64,000 nucleotides of DNA from Bacteroidota bacterium. Its GTDB lineage: Bacteria > Bacteroidota > Bacteroidia > Cytophagales > Cytophagaceae. The position numbers and the translations under genes were made by a program. The stretch is taken from positions 246,612-310,611 of the forward strand of contig JAEWAY010000003.1 of NCBI GenBank assembly GCA_023391415.1, read 5' to 3'. This document shows positions 61,005 to 64,000 of the stretch, one piece after another. Below the pieces are notes generated by a model, which saw only the letters and a program-made list of their open reading frames with translations, ran no database searches and was not told the DNA's origin. Every line of letters begins with the position of its first letter. Position 1 is the stretch's first letter.

Positions 61005-61045
61005 GTCCCGCGAGGGACTGTGATTTTTAGACATCCTTCGGGATG
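61005..61045 (+). other. Two stable tetraloop hairpins in the receptor leader
   Basis: GTCCC-GCGA-GGGAC (61005-61018, GNRA loop) and CATCC-TTCG-GGATG (61032-61045, a C(UUCG)G extra-stable loop) lie about 14 bases apart in the predicted 5' leader, 54-94 bases before the ATG at 61099. They may set mRNA stability or regulation. Confidence 0.5.
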
Positions 61046-61098
61046 AGCCAATCATTTGATATATAACAGATAACTACCATTTAAAACATCTACATAAC

Positions 61099-63708
61099 AT
61101 GAATCAACGATTACACGATACGAGGTTCAGGATCCTCTTATTTATTTTAGGAAGCTTGCTGGCCGCGGGAGCGGCTCAGGCGCAGGAAGCAAGTCTGATT
61201 TCAGGAAGATTGCTTGATCCCCAGGGGTGGCCGATCGCGGGCGTTCAGATTGTATTAGAGGACAACACAGCCGGAGCAACCACGGGGGAAGATGGCCGTT
61301 TTTCTTTTGAAACAACACAAGACCCGCCCTTTAACATCATCATTTCCGCCGAAGGATATGAAGGTTTTGAGATAACCTATACCGGTCCCGGAACCAATCT
61401 CAACCGTATCCTTCGTCCGGTAGCTCCGGGTGTGGAGGCCGTAGCGGACGTAGGTGAAACAGAAGAAATTGCCGTGACCGCGAGGCGCCGTAAGGAAAAA
61501 ACACAGGATGTGCCTATCCCGATTTCTGTAGTAGGCGGGGCGCTGATTGAGGAAACCGGAGCGTTCAACGTAAACAGGGTAAAAGAGCTGGTTCCTACCG
61601 TGCAGTTGTATTCGTCCAATCCAAGAAACACTACACTGAATATCCGTGGTATAGGTTCTACCTTCGGTCTGACCAACGACGGCCTTGATCCCGGTGTAGG
61701 ATTTTATGTAGACGGTGTGTACTACGCGAGACCGGCGGCGACTACACTGGATTTTATTGATGTGGAACAGATTGAGGTACTACGTGGACCACAGGGAACG
61801 CTTTTTGGTAAAAACACCACAGCCGGAGCATTTAACATTACGACACGCAGACCGAGTTTCAAACCAGGCGCTGACTTTGAGCTGAGCTATGGTAACTACG
61901 GATTTATACAGGCAAAGACATCTGTGACCGGACCACTGACGAGAAAACTGGCAGGCCGTCTGTCCTTTTCAGGAACTCAGCGTGATGGTACCATTTATAA
62001 TGTGCGAACAGAGAAGTATCTCAATGACCTGAATAACCAGGGAGTACGGGGGCAGTTGTTGTTTACTCCAAGCGACAAAGTCAATATCGTCTTCGCGGCG
62101 GACGCGACCAGACAGAGACCTAAGGAGGGGTACGCGCAGGTAATCGCCGGAGTGGTAGAGACAGAACGCGCCGAATACAGACAGTTTCGCGACATTATCG
62201 CCGATCTTGGCTGGCAGTTGCCAAGCGAAAATCCTTTTGATCGCAAGGTGGATCAGAACTCTACCTGGAGAGCTGGCAATGACCTGGGCGGTGTTTCGCT
62301 GAATGTAGACGCGAAAATCGGCCCGGGTACGCTGACCTCGACGACAGCCTGGCGCTACTGGCACTGGGATCCGATGAACGACCGTGACTTTACGGGCCTT
62401 AACGCGACGGCCAAATCGCAAGCTACTTCCAAACATAATCAGTGGTCTCAGGAAGTCCGTTATGCCGGTGACTTTACCAAAAAAATGAGTGGTGTGGTCG
62501 GTGTTTACGCGATCGGTCAGAATCTATGGACGGACCCCGAACACATAGAAGAAGCCGGCGAGCATCAGTGGCGTTTCCAGCAAAATACCACCAATACGGA
62601 ATTGTGGCAGACGCCGGGACTTTTTGAAGGTCATGGATCCGCTATCAAATCAAGATTGGAAACAGTAGGCGCGGCGGTATTTGCCAACATCGACTGGGCT
62701 ATTACTCCAAAGCTTCATGTATTGCCGGGCTTGCGTTACAACTATGACAGCAAGATGGTTGATTTTAAAAGAAGAGCGTACGGACTGTATCAGACAGACA
62801 ATCCGGCTTTGATCGCGATTCGTACCATCTACAATAATCAGGAGTTTAATTTCACTACCCGTGAGAGCAATGTTACCGGTCAGTTGACAGTTGCTTACAA
62901 GCCGATCGATAAGATCAATACTTTCGTCACCGTTTCTAATAGCTACAAGCCGGTTGGAGTAAACCTGGGTGGACTTCCAAACGTCAATGGTCAGCCTGAT
63001 CTGAGCCTCGCGCGCATCAGGCCGGAGTATGTGACGCATGCGGAGTTTGGTATCAAAACATCGCCGACCAGACGTTCGATACTGAATTTTGTCGCTCATG
63101 TTACCGATATCAAGGATTACCAGACGCTTGTTCAGGATCCGGATCCGAGTATCCTTCGCGGTTATCTGGCCAATGCAGAGCGGGCACGAGTACTGGGTGT
63201 TGAATTGGACGGTAATGTTCGTTTAAGCAAACATTTTCTTGTATACGGAGCGCTTGCCTATACAGACGGAAAGTACATCTCTTTCAAAAATGCTCCGCTT
63301 CCTCTTGAAGAAACCGGAACTCCCGGTGTTCCATTCAAAGATATTTCAGGAGGCAGACTTCCCGGTATTTCCAAGTGGGCCGGTTCTCTTGGCGGTGAAG
63401 TATCCGTTCCGGGCAATCTCTTGAAACAGTTCGGGAAGTTTTTCCTTGGAGCGGATACATACTACCGTTCAGATTTCTCTTCAAGTCCTTCTCCGTCCAA
63501 ATATCTTAATATTGACGGATACACCCTGGTCAATGCCCGTCTTGGTTTCAGAGCGACCGCAGGCACGAGCATCTTTGTATGGGGTAGAAATATTTTGGAT
63601 ACCAATTACTTCGAGCAGTTGCTTCCCGGAGCGGGTAATGCCGGACACTACGCGGCTGTGCTGGGAGACCCGAGGACGTATGGTATCACTATAAAGCAGT
63701 CTTTCTAA
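61099..63708 (+). CDS. TonB-dependent receptor with N-terminal carboxypeptidase-regulatory-like domain
   Basis: This 869-residue protein has a signal peptide (residues 1-29, ending AQAQ), a CarboxypepD_reg-like domain (~32-110, ISGRLLDPQGWPIAGVQIVL), a TonB-box-like EEIAVTARRRKEKT, the plug with LNIRGIGSTFGLTNDG and VLRGPQGTLFGKNTTAGAF, and a C-terminal barrel ending KQSF. The plug style (ITTRRP) resembles proteobacterial iron- or siderophore-type receptors, not SusC. No SusD partner is next to it; a probable exbB follows. It breaks the codon-junction rule of its neighbours about a third of the time. Confidence 0.95.
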   Translation: MNQRLHDTRFRILLFILGSLLAAGAAQAQEASLISGRLLDPQGWPIAGVQIVLEDNTAGATTGEDGRFSFETTQDPPFNIIISAEGYEGFEITYTGPGTNLNRILRPVAPGVEAVADVGETEEIAVTARRRKEKTQDVPIPISVVGGALIEETGAFNVNRVKELVPTVQLYSSNPRNTTLNIRGIGSTFGLTNDGLDPGVGFYVDGVYYARPAATTLDFIDVEQIEVLRGPQGTLFGKNTTAGAFNITTRRPSFKPGADFELSYGNYGFIQAKTSVTGPLTRKLAGRLSFSGTQRDGTIYNVRTEKYLNDLNNQGVRGQLLFTPSDKVNIVFAADATRQRPKEGYAQVIAGVVETERAEYRQFRDIIADLGWQLPSENPFDRKVDQNSTWRAGNDLGGVSLNVDAKIGPGTLTSTTAWRYWHWDPMNDRDFTGLNATAKSQATSKHNQWSQEVRYAGDFTKKMSGVVGVYAIGQNLWTDPEHIEEAGEHQWRFQQNTTNTELWQTPGLFEGHGSAIKSRLETVGAAVFANIDWAITPKLHVLPGLRYNYDSKMVDFKRRAYGLYQTDNPALIAIRTIYNNQEFNFTTRESNVTGQLTVAYKPIDKINTFVTVSNSYKPVGVNLGGLPNVNGQPDLSLARIRPEYVTHAEFGIKTSPTRRSILNFVAHVTDIKDYQTLVQDPDPSILRGYLANAERARVLGVELDGNVRLSKHFLVYGALAYTDGKYISFKNAPLPLEETGTPGVPFKDISGGRLPGISKWAGSLGGEVSVPGNLLKQFGKFFLGADTYYRSDFSSSPSPSKYLNIDGYTLVNARLGFRATAGTSIFVWGRNILDTNYFEQLLPGAGNAGHYAAVLGDPRTYGITIKQSF

Positions 63709-63725
63709 AAATCTTAACCTGTTTT

Positions 63726-63779
63726 CTCCGGGCCGCTTCCGCCGGCGGGTCAGTCAATCCCCGGCGGAGGCTACCGGAG
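63726..63779 (+). terminator. Long hairpin between the receptor and exbB
   Basis: CTCCGG/CCGGAG (outer, 6 bp) and TCCGCCGG/CCGGCGGA (inner, 8 bp) form a G/C-rich stem with an internal loop. A T-run is lacking (TTACAGGCTTTT), so it may attenuate rather than end transcription into exbB. Confidence 0.55.
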
Positions 63780-63888
63780 TTACAGGCTTTTATTTACGCG
63801 CGGCGGATACACCTGGCAGTCTGAATCCTGTCGGGTCTGTATCAGCCGGAATAAACCATCTAGTAACAGAAACAAAAAAGCAAGTAGC

Positions 63889-64000
63889 ATGAACAATTCA
63901 GGAAATCTAACCGACCAGCTAAAATCGGTATTCGCGCTTATCGTGATTCCGCTTACTCTTATTCTGTCCTATACCTTGTTTTATCTGGTACTGGGCAACG
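63889..64000 (+). CDS. Probable ExbB/TolQ/MotA proton-channel protein, N-terminal part (cut by window)
   Basis: Only the first 37 codons are in the window, from the ATG at 63889: a polar start (MNNSGNLTDQLK) then a first transmembrane helix (SVFALIVIPLTLILSYTLF). The pattern of a short polar start and the PLTLILSYTLFYLVLG helix is that of Bacteroidota ExbB-type proteins, which power TonB with the proton gradient. It follows a TonB-dependent receptor, in keeping with this. The gene is cut by the window edge, so the family call is tentative. Confidence 0.6.
   Translation, partial: MNNSGNLTDQLKSVFALIVIPLTLILSYTLFYLVLGN

Noticed and set aside
1..64000. CRISPR arrays, IS elements, tRNA or rRNA genes, prophage
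   Set aside because: I searched the gaps for repeat arrays, terminal inverted repeats with transposase genes, tRNA arms and phage genes and saw none; small tRNA-like structures could still be missed by eye.

Overview
The window is a 64 kb piece of a Bacteroidota chromosome, most likely from a gliding or Cytophagales-like marine lineage. The evidence is type IX secretion (T9SS) machinery and cargo (PorP/SprF, PorE-like OmpA, CHU_C and type A sorting domains), DUF6089, DUF3822, DUF4296 and Bat-type proteins, bacterial GH3 proteins, an S46 peptidase, lipoproteins with a Bacteroidota surface-export signal, and promoters of the TTTG / TAnnTTTG type. I saw no rRNA, tRNA, CRISPR array, insertion sequence or prophage.

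Layout. 0-4.2 kb: core genes, with the end of pheT, a small coiled-coil gene, zapA and rny running into a shared terminator against recA. 4.3-12.5 kb: envelope and housekeeping genes (aminopeptidase-like protein, DUF3108, TlpA-like protein, DUF6089 barrel, class C serine hydrolase, an unlisted 46-residue basic protein, YfcE-like phosphodiesterase, OmpA, pyrE). 12.6-20.6 kb: two Nudix proteins, coaD with DUF3822, a RecD-like helicase, DUF1573, YggS, and a GH3-LysE pair. 20.6-28.1 kb: a DUF58/BatD-like/BatA operon, DUF4296 lipoprotein, single-domain response regulator, YihY, SDR, a barrel and a WYL regulator. 28.3-37.4 kb: two membrane J-domain proteins on either side of an M1 peptidase fused to an outer-membrane barrel and a TPR protein, then a helix-hairpin-helix barrel protein with a partner. 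37.6-46.2 kb: S46 dipeptidyl-peptidase, 7TM histidine kinase, two thioredoxin-fold proteins, AraC and XRE regulators, and three lipoproteins. 46.5-59.4 kb: a T9SS island with a CHU_C cargo, a type A cargo, and an M43 protease / PorP-SprF / PorE operon divergent from a 1475-residue PKD-repeat protein. 59.5-64 kb: a choloylglycine-hydrolase-family enzyme, a TonB-dependent receptor with a structured leader, and the start of a probable exbB.

How it fits together. Most genes in the second half act at or outside the outer membrane: secreted and surface proteases (M1, S46, M43), cargo and its PorP/PorE partners, and TonB-linked uptake. This suits an organism that lives on proteins and polymers. The most distinctive points are the M1 peptidase/outer-membrane barrel fusion, the GH3-LysE pair, the M43-PorP-PorE operon facing the PKD protein, a palindrome overlapping the -33 element between an XRE regulator and surface lipoproteins, a CHU_C gene of foreign-looking codon use directly behind a terminator, and a strong codon-junction bias (C rather than T before Ala codons) that marks genes not following it. 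Start codons were moved inward where signal peptides, overlaps or promoters argued for it; functions named as inference have not been tested.
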